NCBI RefSeq assembly: GCF_007655005.1
Contig: NZ_SZVW01000002.1
Span: 372,001-436,000 of the forward strand
Direction of reading: 5' to 3'
DNA from: Streptomyces tibetensis
GTDB lineage: Bacteria > Actinomycetota > Actinomycetes > Streptomycetales > Streptomycetaceae
Length of the DNA stretch: 64,000 bases
Below are positions 1 to 8,100 of the stretch, one piece after another; within the stretch, counting starts at the first letter, position 1, and each line of letters begins with the position of its first letter. Made by a program: the position numbers and the translations under genes. The notes below the pieces were generated by a model. It was not told the DNA's origin. It did not search any database and saw nothing but the letters and a program-made list of their open reading frames with translations.

Positions 1-563
1 CCTCGGAGCTGACCGACGCCTCGGCGTCCGGCACGGTGACCTTCGAGGTACCGCCGGGCTGGACCACCGAACCCGCCGAACTGCCCTACGCCCTCGGCCC
101 GTCCGGCTTCACCCTCACGGACGTCACGGTCACACCGCCCCCGGAGCCCGAGCCCGGCCGCCACTGGCTGGCCGCCCGGCTGTCGTACGGCGGCCAGACG
201 TACGAGGACGTCGTCGCCCTGGACGTCCCGGGCGGGCACACCGGCCCGACCCTGGTGGCGGACCTGGCGGTCGACCGGGTGACCGTCCGCCGGGGCGAAC
301 GGGCCAGGGTCCCCGTGACCCTGCGCAATCCCACCCGCGGCCCCGTCAACGGCACGCTCTGGGCTGTCTCCTCGTGGGGCACCTGGCCCGGCGTCACCCC
401 GGGCTGCCAGGGCTTCACGGTGCCGGGCGGGGAGCAGACCGAGTCCGTGATCGAGGTCGACGGCGACGCGGTGCCCCCGGGTTCGTACTGGCTGATGGCG
501 AAGGCGGCCTGGCACGGCTGCGTGGCGTACACGGAGGCGGTGGAGCTGGTGGTGACGCCATGA
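1..563 (+). CDS. C-terminal part of a NEW3-domain glycosidase-like protein (5' end outside the window)
   Basis: The reading frame is open from base 3, so the gene begins upstream of the window; only about the last 187 residues are visible. This part is beta-rich. Its second half (VDRVTVRRGERARVPVTLRNPTR) looks like the NPCBM-associated NEW3 domain found at the C-terminus of GH38 alpha-mannosidase-like and alpha-galactosidase-like proteins. No catalytic residue is in view, so the enzyme class is an inference from this domain and from the downstream mannose/GlcNAc genes. The stop overlaps the start of the next gene (ATGA at 560-563), which puts both in one operon. Confidence 0.6.
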   Translation, partial: SELTDASASGTVTFEVPPGWTTEPAELPYALGPSGFTLTDVTVTPPPEPEPGRHWLAARLSYGGQTYEDVVALDVPGGHTGPTLVADLAVDRVTVRRGERARVPVTLRNPTRGPVNGTLWAVSSWGTWPGVTPGCQGFTVPGGEQTESVIEVDGDAVPPGSYWLMAKAAWHGCVAYTEAVELVVTP

Positions 564-1237
564 CCGGGGACTACGCGGCCAGCGTTCAGGGCGACCCGAT
601 CCCGAAGGACCGCGTGGCGGCCTTCTTGAACGCCGGCCCGACCTCGCCCTTCAGGGACGCGGGGCTGCATCGCTCGGCGACTCCGCCGCGGGGCGCGAGC
701 AGCCCCCACGGCTCCGCACAGGCAAGAAGACACCGCCAGCAACGGCGCTGGGCGACCCAGGTGGTCCTCACGGACGAACTCGCCCGCCGGGCCTGCGCGG
801 AACGCGGCCTCCCCCCACCGGACGGCCTCGAACCGATGCACCTCCTCCCCGTCCCGGAAACCGACGTGGCCGATCTCGGCAGCATCGTCGCCGCAGTCCT
901 CGCCCACTCCCCGGCCGCCCGGGCCCTCCTCGCCGACCTGGAACGGGAACAGCACATCCCCGAACCGGCCGTTCGCGACTACTACGACCGCAACCGGGAC
1001 CGCTTCCTCACCCCCGACGCCCTGCGCCGCGGCGTCGACCCCTACGACGATCCGGCGCCCACGGACCTTCGGCCGTACCGGCAGGTCCGCGACGGCATCG
1101 CGCAGGAGTTGCTCCGGGCAGCGGCCCGGCGCGCGTTCTTCACCTGGCTCGACGAGGCCCGGGCCGGCGTCGCGTACGCCGAGGGCCACGAGCACCCCGG
1201 CGACCCCTCGCACCCGGACCACGAACACCGGCACTGA
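560..1237 (+). CDS. SurA-N-like small protein of unknown function
   Basis: This 225-residue protein starts at the ATG that overlaps the previous stop. It has no signal peptide. The N-terminus has the motif VQGDPIPKDRVAAFL, which resembles the start of SurA/PpiC-type chaperone domains (VNGxxI followed by helices), and the middle has a helix-rich stretch ending in YYDRNRDRF, which is also typical of that fold. No parvulin isomerase domain follows. The tail is histidine- and acid-rich (HEHPGDPSHPDHEHRH) and could bind metal. Its place between a glycosidase and a sugar importer suggests it helps folding or assembly in this pathway, but this is only contextual. An Arg/Ser-rich insert near residues 35-65 looks disordered. 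Confidence 0.6.
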   Translation: MTGDYAASVQGDPIPKDRVAAFLNAGPTSPFRDAGLHRSATPPRGASSPHGSAQARRHRQQRRWATQVVLTDELARRACAERGLPPPDGLEPMHLLPVPETDVADLGSIVAAVLAHSPAARALLADLEREQHIPEPAVRDYYDRNRDRFLTPDALRRGVDPYDDPAPTDLRPYRQVRDGIAQELLRAAARRAFFTWLDEARAGVAYAEGHEHPGDPSHPDHEHRH

Positions 1238-1273
1238 TCGCCGCAAGCAACCGAACAGCAACACGGCAAACCA

Positions 1274-1360
1274 TTGACCTCCGATGAATTCTGGTCCACA
1301 TTTTCATCAACCGAAGTCCAACTTGGTGATTTGAGCCAGCACCGACTGGCCCCAGGAGGG
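1274..1360 (+). promoter_or_regulatory. Candidate promoter and operator of the sugar ABC operon
   Basis: The 128-base gap before the binding-protein gene is AT-rich for this genome. TTGACC (1274-1279) and ACATTT (1298-1303) are 18 bases apart and could be -35 and -10 boxes. Downstream, ATCAACC (1306-1312) and GGTGAT (1325-1330) form an imperfect inverted repeat that could bind a regulator. The ribosome binding site AGGAGGG is at 1354-1360. The assignment is by eye only. Confidence 0.35.
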
Positions 1361-1365
1361 CAGCA

Positions 1366-2739
1366 ATGCGCACAAGAAGACTCACCGGATCCCTGACCTG
1401 TCTGGTCGTCCTGACGCTGACGGCGGCCGGCTGCGGCCTGGCCGGCGGTGGTTCCGGCGACGGCGACACCACCGCCGGCGGCTGCAAGGTCGACAAGGGC
1501 AACGTCGGTTCCGGCAAGCTCTCCGGCGAGGTCAAGGGAAAGATCACCTTCCAGACCACCAACCTGAAGAAGGACTTCGGGAAGTACTTCAACGGAGTCA
1601 TCGACGCCTTCGAGCAGGCCCACCCCGGCACGAAGATCAACTGGATCGACGACCCGGGCGACGCCACCTTCACCCAGCGCCTGGTCGCCGACGCGCAGGG
1701 CTGCACCCTGCCGGACGTGGTGAACATCAACGTCAACACGGCGGTGGCGCTGACGAAGAACGGTTACCTGCTGAACCTGGACGACAAGGCTCCGGACGCG
1801 GGCAAGCCGTTCTCCGCCGCCATGTGGAAGTCGAGCATGTACGCCGACGCGGACGGCAAGAACGTGCACAGCGTGCTGCCCTGGTACTCCGGCGGCATCG
1901 TGCAGACCTTCAACACCGCCCTGATGAAGAAGGCGGGCCTGGACCCGGCGAAACCTCCGACGACCGTCCTCGGGCTGTTCGACGACGCGGAGAAGGTCGC
2001 CAAGGCGTCCGGCGGCAAGTACTACGCGTTCCTCGCCAACCCGCAGCTGCGCATCCCGGCCGACTGGCAGCAGATGGGCATCGAGGTCCTGTCCGAGGAC
2101 GGCAAGAAGTTCACCTTCGCCGACGACCCGAAGACGGCGCAGTGGGTCGAGGCCATGACCAAGCTCTACAAGGCCGGCGGCATGCCCCGGGACTCGCTGT
2201 CCTCCACCCAGGACCCGGCCAACGTCTACGGCCAGGGCAAGCTGGTCTACGGACCCACCAACCCGAACTTCCTGCGGTTCATCCAGCAGAACAACCCGAG
2301 CGTCTACAAGAAGACCGGCGTGGCCCGCTTCATGCTGGACGCCCTCGGCCACACCGTCGGCGCCCCGCAGTACATCGGTGTCGCCTCCACCAGCAAGAAC
2401 GCCTCCACGGCGCTGGCCTTCGCGCAGTTTTTGACCAACGCGAAGAACCAGCTGGAATGGGCCAAGGACCCGAACGTCGTCATCTTCCCCTCCACCACGG
2501 CCTCCCTCGACGACCCGTTCTTCCAGTCGGTCAAGGGCGACGACCCGTTCGCCGAGGCCCGCAAGATCGTCGCCGGTGACCGCAAGACCGCCACGGCCGA
2601 CGAGATCGCCCTGACACCCGGTGAACTGAACGCCATATCGGCCCAGATCCAGCTGGCCATGCAGGGCAAGAAGAGTGCCGAGGACGCGCTCAAGGAGGCG
2701 CAGTCCAAGGCGAACCAGCTGATCGAGCAGGGCAGTTGA
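1366..2739 (+). CDS. Sugar ABC transporter substrate-binding lipoprotein
   Basis: This 457-residue extracellular solute-binding protein captures a sugar or oligosaccharide outside the membrane and passes it to the two permeases encoded next. It has a lipoprotein signal peptide with the lipobox LTAAGC, so it is anchored to the outer face of the membrane. The mature part has the family-1 binding-protein pattern, including VINWID-like beta strands, a long central helical region and a Lys/Glu-rich C-terminal helix. The start ATG has a strong AGGAGGG site five bases away. No ATPase is encoded; as is usual in Streptomyces, a shared MsiK-type ATPase probably serves it. The neighbours point to a mannose/GlcNAc-containing glycan as substrate. 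Confidence 0.9.
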   Translation: MRTRRLTGSLTCLVVLTLTAAGCGLAGGGSGDGDTTAGGCKVDKGNVGSGKLSGEVKGKITFQTTNLKKDFGKYFNGVIDAFEQAHPGTKINWIDDPGDATFTQRLVADAQGCTLPDVVNINVNTAVALTKNGYLLNLDDKAPDAGKPFSAAMWKSSMYADADGKNVHSVLPWYSGGIVQTFNTALMKKAGLDPAKPPTTVLGLFDDAEKVAKASGGKYYAFLANPQLRIPADWQQMGIEVLSEDGKKFTFADDPKTAQWVEAMTKLYKAGGMPRDSLSSTQDPANVYGQGKLVYGPTNPNFLRFIQQNNPSVYKKTGVARFMLDALGHTVGAPQYIGVASTSKNASTALAFAQFLTNAKNQLEWAKDPNVVIFPSTTASLDDPFFQSVKGDDPFAEARKIVAGDRKTATADEIALTPGELNAISAQIQLAMQGKKSAEDALKEAQSKANQLIEQGS

Positions 2740-2741
2740 GG

Positions 2742-3776
2742 ATGACGCAACCGACCGTGCACCAGGTGCCCGTGACCGCTCCCCCGGGCGCGGGCGCCCG
2801 GGGCCCCGGCGCCTCCTCCCCGGCCTCGCCGGGGCCGCTGCGCCGCGCCCTCCGCTCCGTGACGCCCGGCCCGAGCGCGGACGCGGGGGGCGCGGCGCTC
2901 TACCGCCGCTGGTGGCTGCCGTGGCTGTGGATGACCCCGGCGATCGTCGGCGCGACCGTGTTCGGGGTCTTCCCGTTCCTCAACACGGTCGTCGTCTCCT
3001 TCACCGACGCCAAGCCGCTGGGCGGGGCGTACGACGTCGTCGGCCTGGCCAACTACCGCCGGATGCTGGGCGATCCGGACTTCTGGCTGGCCACCCGCAA
3101 CAGCCTGCTGTACGCGCTGATCGTCGTCCCGCTGATGGTGCTGCTGCCGCTGCTGCTCGCGATCCTCGTGGAGAAGAACCTGCCGGGCATCGGCTTCTTC
3201 CGCTCCGCGTTCTACACGCCCGTCCTCGCCTCCAGCGTGGTCGTGGGCCTGAGCTGGCAGTGGCTGCTGAGCGACCAGGGGCTGGTCAACACCTGGCTGC
3301 TCAAGGCCCACATCATCCGCGAGGCCATCCCGTTCCTGTCGGACTCGTGGCTGATCCTGCTGTCCGCGATGGGCCTGACGCTGTGGAAGGGCCTCGGCTG
3401 GTACATGATCTTCTACCTGGCGGCCCTCGGGAACGTGCCCCGGGAGCTGCACGAGGCGGCGGCCGTGGACGGGGCGGGTGCCGTGCGCCGGTTCTGGAAC
3501 GTCACGGTGCCCGGCGTGCGCCAGTCGATGATGCTGGTCGGCACCCTGACCGGCATCGGCTCCCTGCGGGTCTTCACCGAGATCTACATGCTCGGCGGCT
3601 CGACCGGCGGCCCCGGCGGCGCCGACCGCACCCTCCCCTTCTACATCCGCGACGTCGGCCTCGATCCGCTCACCGGCAACGCCGGCTACGGCGCGGCCGT
3701 CAGCGTCGCCCTGTTCGCCCTGACCCTTGGCCTCACGCTGCTCGCCCAGCGCCTGACGAAGGAGGACGAGTCATGA
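2742..3776 (+). CDS. Sugar ABC transporter permease, MalF/UgpA type
   Basis: This inner-membrane permease of the carbohydrate-uptake (CUT1) family has an N-terminal Pro/Gly-rich cytoplasmic tail of about 60 residues and then six predicted membrane segments. The EAA loop that contacts the ATPase is visible as ELHEAAAVDGAGAVRRFWNVTVP. The ATG at 2742 lies just after the previous stop; a TTG at 2736 overlapping that stop is an alternative start. It acts with the downstream permease and the upstream lipoprotein. Confidence 0.9.
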   Translation: MTQPTVHQVPVTAPPGAGARGPGASSPASPGPLRRALRSVTPGPSADAGGAALYRRWWLPWLWMTPAIVGATVFGVFPFLNTVVVSFTDAKPLGGAYDVVGLANYRRMLGDPDFWLATRNSLLYALIVVPLMVLLPLLLAILVEKNLPGIGFFRSAFYTPVLASSVVVGLSWQWLLSDQGLVNTWLLKAHIIREAIPFLSDSWLILLSAMGLTLWKGLGWYMIFYLAALGNVPRELHEAAAVDGAGAVRRFWNVTVPGVRQSMMLVGTLTGIGSLRVFTEIYMLGGSTGGPGGADRTLPFYIRDVGLDPLTGNAGYGAAVSVALFALTLGLTLLAQRLTKEDES

Positions 3777-4651
3777 CGACCGCCGTCGACAAGCGCCGAC
3801 GTCCGATGCCCCGCTGGCGGGACTACGGCCGCCCCCGCGAACTGGTCCTGCGCTACCTGCTGCTGCTGTTCGCCCTGTTCATCACCGTGGGCCCGCTGCT
3901 GTGGCAGCTGCTGTCGTCCCTCAAGGGCGCGGGCGAGGACGTCTTCGGCTCGGGTGCGTCCCTGTTCCCGCACCACCCCTCGCTGCGGGCGTACCGCGAG
4001 GTCTTCGCCCAGGTGCCGGTGTGGACGTACATCCGCAACAGCGTCATCGTGGCCCTGCTGTCCATCACCAGCCAGCTCGTCTTCTCCACCATGGCCGGCT
4101 ACATGCTGTCCAAGCCCGGCTGGAAGGGCCGCAAGCTGGTCTGGATCGTGCTGCTGGCGTCCATGATGTTCCCCTTCGAGTCGATCATGGTGTCGCTGTT
4201 CCTGAGCATCCGGGACATGGGTCTGGTCGACAACCTGGCCGGCGTCTGGCTGCCCGGCTTCGTGGCCGCGATCAACGTCCTCATCATGCGGGCCGCGTTC
4301 CTCGCCGTGCCGCGCGAGATCGAGGACGCGGCCATGCTGGACGGGGCGGGCGAGTGGAAACGCTTCCGCCACCTGTATCTGCCCTCCGCCTACGGCGCGA
4401 TCCTCGTCGTCACCATCAACACCTTCATCAGCGCCTGGGACGACTTCCTGTGGCCGCTGATCGTGCTGCGCACCGAGGGCCACTTCACGCTGACGCTGGG
4501 TCTGGCGAGGCTGCAGTCGTCGTCGTTCGGCTACGACCAGCGGATGGTGATGGCCGGCTCGGTGATCTCCGTGATCCCGGTGCTGGTGCTGTTCGTCATC
4601 ACCCAGCGGTGGTTCTACAAGGGCGTCTCGTCCGGTGCCGTGAAGCTCTGA
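3773..4651 (+). CDS. Sugar ABC transporter permease, MalG/UgpE type
   Basis: This 292-residue permease is the second membrane subunit of the importer. The ATG overlaps the previous stop (ATGA), indicating coupled translation. Six membrane segments are apparent and the EAA motif is present as EIEDAAMLDGAGEWKRFRHLYLP. The protein ends in the usual WFYKGVSSGAVKL tail of this family. The last 37 bases overlap the convergent GH3 gene, so the two transcripts run into each other with no room for a separate terminator. Confidence 0.92.
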   Translation: MTTAVDKRRRPMPRWRDYGRPRELVLRYLLLLFALFITVGPLLWQLLSSLKGAGEDVFGSGASLFPHHPSLRAYREVFAQVPVWTYIRNSVIVALLSITSQLVFSTMAGYMLSKPGWKGRKLVWIVLLASMMFPFESIMVSLFLSIRDMGLVDNLAGVWLPGFVAAINVLIMRAAFLAVPREIEDAAMLDGAGEWKRFRHLYLPSAYGAILVVTINTFISAWDDFLWPLIVLRTEGHFTLTLGLARLQSSSFGYDQRMVMAGSVISVIPVLVLFVITQRWFYKGVSSGAVKL

Positions 4652-6906
4652 TCGACCCGGAGCCCGACCGGTACGGCGGTCAGGGCCCGGCACGCCGACT
4701 CCGCGACACGGATCTCGACGGTGCCGGGCAGGACCGCCGTCTCCAGGTCCGTCCCGACCTGGGCGAGTTGCTCCGGCCCGAGCACGAAGGCGACGGTGCG
4801 GCACTCCCCCGGCTCCAGGTCGACGGCCCTGAAGCCCCTCAGCTCGAGCGTGCGCGGCCAGACGGGGGTGACGAGCCTGCGCAGGTACAGCTGGGCGACG
4901 GTGCGCCCGTGCCGCTGCCCGGTGTTGGTGATGTCGACCTCGACCGTGCGCCCCGACAGCCGGGGCGGGCCGTAGGCGAAGCGGGTGTACGACAGTCCGT
5001 GGCCGAATCCGAACAGCGGCTCGGCGCTGTCGTCGACGTAGCCGCCGTACTCGGTGTCCTTGTGGTTGTAGTGGACGGGCAGGTGCCCGGCCGAGCGGGG
5101 CACGGAGACCGGCAGCCGGCCCACCGGATCGGCCCGGCCGAGCAGCACGTCCGCGATCGCCTCACCGCCCCAGGGGCCCGGGTACCAGGCGGTGAGCAGC
5201 GCGGCGGCCCGCTCGGCCGCCTCGGGGACGGCGTGCGGGCGGCCCTGGACCAGGACGACGACCGTCGGTGTGCCCGTCGCGATGACGGCGTCGAGCAGGG
5301 TGTGCTGGGCGGCGCCGAGCCGGATGCCCGCGAGGTCGGCTCCCTCGCCGCAGGTCATCTCGGACACGGCGGTGCGCGCGGCCCCGTTGGCGTCGAACTC
5401 GGTGTCCGGCGTCCGGGCGCTGCTGCCGCCCAGTACCAGCACGGCCAGGTCGGCCGCGGCTGCCTCGGTGATCGCGGCGGGGATGCCGGACAGGTCTCCG
5501 CCGGTCAGGGCGCACCCCCGGGTGTGGCGGATGTCGATGCCGGTGCGTCGCAGGGCGTCGAGGACGCTGGTGCCGGTGCCCGGGCGCTGGGGCGCGGTGT
5601 AGTCGCCCAGTTGGTGGGCGACGGTGTCGGCGTGCGGCCCCAGGACCGCGACGCTGGAGGCGGCCGTCAGGGGCAGTACGCCCTGGTCGTCGTGGAGCAG
5701 GGTGACGGCGGCACGGGCGAGCGCGGTGCTCAGCTCGCGCCCGGCGGCGGGGTCCGGGAAGGGGCAGGGGCCATAGGGCTGTTCGAACAGCCCGAGGCGG
5801 AACTTGAGGCGCAGCACCCGCGCGACGGCCCGGTCCAGGTCCTCCTCGCTCACCAGCCCGCGCGCGACCGCCTCCTCGAGATGCGTGAAGCCCTCGTCCC
5901 ACAGACTCAGGTCGACCCCGGCCCGCAGCGCGAGGGCGCCCGCGGAGACCGTGTCACCGGTGATGCGGGCCAGCCGGTCCACGGCCAGTCCGTCCGCCAT
6001 GACGAGTCCCTCGAAGCCCCAGCGTTCGCGCAGCAGCCCGGTGAGCAGGGCGCGGTTGCCGGAGCAGGGCATCCCGTCGACCTCGTTGTAGGCGGCCATG
6101 ACGGCGGCGGCTCCGGCCCGGACACCGGCGCGGGCGGCGGGGAGATGGATCTCGTGCAGTTCCCGGGGCCCGAGTTCGGACTCGGCGGAGTTGCGGCCGC
6201 CGACGGTGGCGCCCTGCCCGGCGAAGTGCTTGAGGACGACGGGTGCCTTGTCGGGGGCGAAGAGCCCGCCCGGCTCCTGCTCCCCCTGCATGCCACGGAC
6301 GAGCGCCTCGGTGAGCCGGGCGGCCAGGTAGGGGTCCTCGCCGAAACACTCCTCGGTCCGGCCCCAGCGCGGGTCCCGGGCGATGTCGAGGGCGGAGACC
6401 AGGGCGACATGCCCGCCGCGGGCGCGGAGTTCGGCCGCGGCATGGGCCGCGGCCCGCTCGTACAGGCCGGGGTCCCAGGTGGCGCCGACGGCCAGGTTGA
6501 CGGGCAGGACGGTGCCGTCGAGGGCCATGTGGCCGTGCGGCACCTCCTCGACGAACAGGGCCGGGATGCCGAGCCGGCTGCGTTCGACGACATGGCGCTG
6601 GACGAGGTGGGCCAGTTCGGCTCCGTCCTCGGCGCCGGAGCCGGTGGTGTGGTCGACGCCGGACCAGGCGTCGGCGCGCAGCAGCCCGTACAGGGCGCCG
6701 AGTCCGGCGAAGCGCTCGGTCTCGGCGAGGAGGGCCTCGGTGAGTTCGAAACCGCCAGTGGGGGTGCGGCGGTAGGCGTCCCAGCCGTACATCCGCTGGT
6801 TGAGCTGGCCGGCCTTCTCACGCAGGGTCATCCGCGCAAGCAGGTCGCCGACGCGGGCCTCGAGAGGGGCGGTGGGGTCGCGGTAGAGGAGCGTGGTGAC
6901 GGTCAT
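4615..6906 (-). CDS. GH3 beta-glycosidase (beta-glucosidase/xylosidase type)
   Basis: This 763-residue glycoside hydrolase family 3 enzyme removes beta-linked sugars from the non-reducing end. It has no signal peptide, so it acts in the cytoplasm on imported sugar. The N-terminal barrel has the substrate motif KHFAGQG (Lys226-His227) and the likely nucleophile Asp305 in VMADGLAVDRL. The alpha/beta sandwich and the FnIII-like C-terminal domain follow (VDITNTGQRHGRTVAQLYL). It has the long three-domain architecture, unlike the short NagZ-type GH3 at 9472-10935, so the two enzymes probably cleave different bonds. Its start overlaps the stop of the kinase gene upstream (ATGA), so the two form an operon. 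Confidence 0.92.
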   Translation of the reverse strand: MTVTTLLYRDPTAPLEARVGDLLARMTLREKAGQLNQRMYGWDAYRRTPTGGFELTEALLAETERFAGLGALYGLLRADAWSGVDHTTGSGAEDGAELAHLVQRHVVERSRLGIPALFVEEVPHGHMALDGTVLPVNLAVGATWDPGLYERAAAHAAAELRARGGHVALVSALDIARDPRWGRTEECFGEDPYLAARLTEALVRGMQGEQEPGGLFAPDKAPVVLKHFAGQGATVGGRNSAESELGPRELHEIHLPAARAGVRAGAAAVMAAYNEVDGMPCSGNRALLTGLLRERWGFEGLVMADGLAVDRLARITGDTVSAGALALRAGVDLSLWDEGFTHLEEAVARGLVSEEDLDRAVARVLRLKFRLGLFEQPYGPCPFPDPAAGRELSTALARAAVTLLHDDQGVLPLTAASSVAVLGPHADTVAHQLGDYTAPQRPGTGTSVLDALRRTGIDIRHTRGCALTGGDLSGIPAAITEAAAADLAVLVLGGSSARTPDTEFDANGAARTAVSEMTCGEGADLAGIRLGAAQHTLLDAVIATGTPTVVVLVQGRPHAVPEAAERAAALLTAWYPGPWGGEAIADVLLGRADPVGRLPVSVPRSAGHLPVHYNHKDTEYGGYVDDSAEPLFGFGHGLSYTRFAYGPPRLSGRTVEVDITNTGQRHGRTVAQLYLRRLVTPVWPRTLELRGFRAVDLEPGECRTVAFVLGPEQLAQVGTDLETAVLPGTVEIRVAESACRALTAVPVGLRVDQSFTAPDETPL

Positions 6907-8042
6907 GTGCGGCCCTCGTGGGCGAGGCGGGCCAGGGCGACGGCGCCCCGGCAGCCGTCGGGCACCCAGTCGAGGGTGAGGCGGAGGGCGTGCAGACGGG
7001 CTTCGAGGCGGGTGGTGAGGGGGCCGTCGGGCCCGAGCAGTCCGCCGGTGGCGACGATCCGCTCCCCGGGGCCGGGCTCCAGGGCCCGTACGGTCTCGGT
7101 GAGCCGGTCGGCCGCCTCGTCCAGGATGGCCAGGGCGACGGCGTCCCCGGCGGCCCGGGCCCCTTCGGCGACCAGGGGGGCGAGCCGTGCCAGCCGGATG
7201 GGCGGCTCGGCCATGACGGCGGGGAGCAGATGCCGGCGGTAGGCCTCGCGGTCCGGGCGGGACCAGGGCGTCTCGTCGTGGGGCGGGAGCGCGTGCCCGG
7301 CGGCGCCCGGGGCGTCGGCGGCGTCACCGGCCTCGTACGGGGCGTCCTCCCCGAGCGGCCGGACCACGACACCGCCGGCCGGGGCGAGCGAGGGCCCGCC
7401 GGGCAGCACCTCCTCCGGCACGCCCAGCTCCCTGCCCACCGTCCCGGCCAGTACCGTCGGCGCGCCCCTGCCGTCGGCCATCCGCAGCGCGGCCCGTACC
7501 GCGGCCCTGCCGATCCAGAAGCCGCTGCCGTCGTCGCCGAGGAGCCAGCCGTCTCCGTCGACGGTGGCGACCCCGCGGCGGCCGGTGATCCGCAGGGCGA
7601 CCGCGCCCGTGCCGGCCACCAGCGCGAGCCCGTCGGCGGGGGTTCCCGGGGCGGAGGCGAAGGCCGCCTCGATGTCGCTGCCGATGACGGGCGGACCGGC
7701 GTCGATGCCCAGCAGGCGCAGGGCGGCGGTGAGGGCGGCCAGGGCGTTGCGCCGCCCCGGCTCGTCCTCGGCGGCGCCGGTCGCGCCGGCGAAGCCGCCG
7801 GCCACGACCACGACCCTGCCCCGGTCCGGCTCCGGCACGGCTCGCCCGACGGCTTCGGCGAGATGCTCGGTGAGCTGCGGCACGGGAACGGTCAGGGCGT
7901 TGCCCGGCCCGGCGGCGCCCTCGCCGAGCGGACGTCCGTCGGCGGCGTCCGCGAGGACCGCCCGGGTCCGGGTGCCGCCCGCGTCGAGACCGATCACCAG
8001 GGTGGAGGCGCTCCGGCATTCCTGGTTCAATTCATTACCCAT
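6903..8042 (-). CDS. BadF/BadG-type sugar kinase (N-acetylglucosamine-kinase-like)
   Basis: This ASKHA-fold ATPase of the BadF/BadG/BcrA family probably phosphorylates GlcNAc or a related sugar released by the neighbouring glycosidases. The phosphate-1 loop is DAGGTRT (residues 20-26). A second loop is VAGTGAVAL, and the motif GDDGSGFWIGR corresponds to the GDEGSGxxIG signature of N-acetylglucosamine kinases. An acidic, Pro-rich insert lies in the C-terminal half. The ATG at 8042 is only 8 bases from the divergent gene's first ATG and has no clear ribosome site; a GTG at 7997 is an alternative start that still keeps the phosphate loop. Confidence 0.82.
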   Translation of the reverse strand: MGNELNQECRSASTLVIGLDAGGTRTRAVLADAADGRPLGEGAAGPGNALTVPVPQLTEHLAEAVGRAVPEPDRGRVVVVAGGFAGATGAAEDEPGRRNALAALTAALRLLGIDAGPPVIGSDIEAAFASAPGTPADGLALVAGTGAVALRITGRRGVATVDGDGWLLGDDGSGFWIGRAAVRAALRMADGRGAPTVLAGTVGRELGVPEEVLPGGPSLAPAGGVVVRPLGEDAPYEAGDAADAPGAAGHALPPHDETPWSRPDREAYRRHLLPAVMAEPPIRLARLAPLVAEGARAAGDAVALAILDEAADRLTETVRALEPGPGERIVATGGLLGPDGPLTTRLEARLHALRLTLDWVPDGCRGAVALARLAHEGRT

Positions 8043-8100
8043 CGCCGACTATGGTGATTGATGCATTCACCCAGGGCAAGACCCGACCCGAGGAGGATCC
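8011..8100. promoter_or_regulatory. Shared divergent promoter region overlapping the annotated starts
   Basis: The first possible starts of the two divergent genes are 8 bases apart, so their promoters must lie inside the nominal coding ends. On the + strand, TTCAAT (8028-8033) and TATGGT (8051-8056 region) are about 18 bases apart and could drive the GH5 gene. A perfect AGGAGG is at 8091-8096, which is where a ribosome would be expected to bind. Confidence 0.35.

Noticed and set aside
80..83. CRISPR, IS or prophage signatures anywhere in the window
   Set aside because: The tandem repeats lack unique spacers, no transposase or integrase gene was seen, and no att-like duplication was found.
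80..84. A secondary-metabolite gene cluster
   Set aside because: No polyketide, peptide synthetase or precursor-peptide gene is present; the MNIO gene is isolated.
1291..1302. A DasR-type box (TGGTCC) before the ABC operon
   Set aside because: Only one half-site resembles the DasR site; the second half does not match.
3901..7242. A very long + strand open frame across the permease end, the GH3 and the kinase genes
   Set aside because: It is a GC-rich frame opposite real genes; it shows only Ala/Gly/Arg/Pro-rich low-complexity sequence with no domain.
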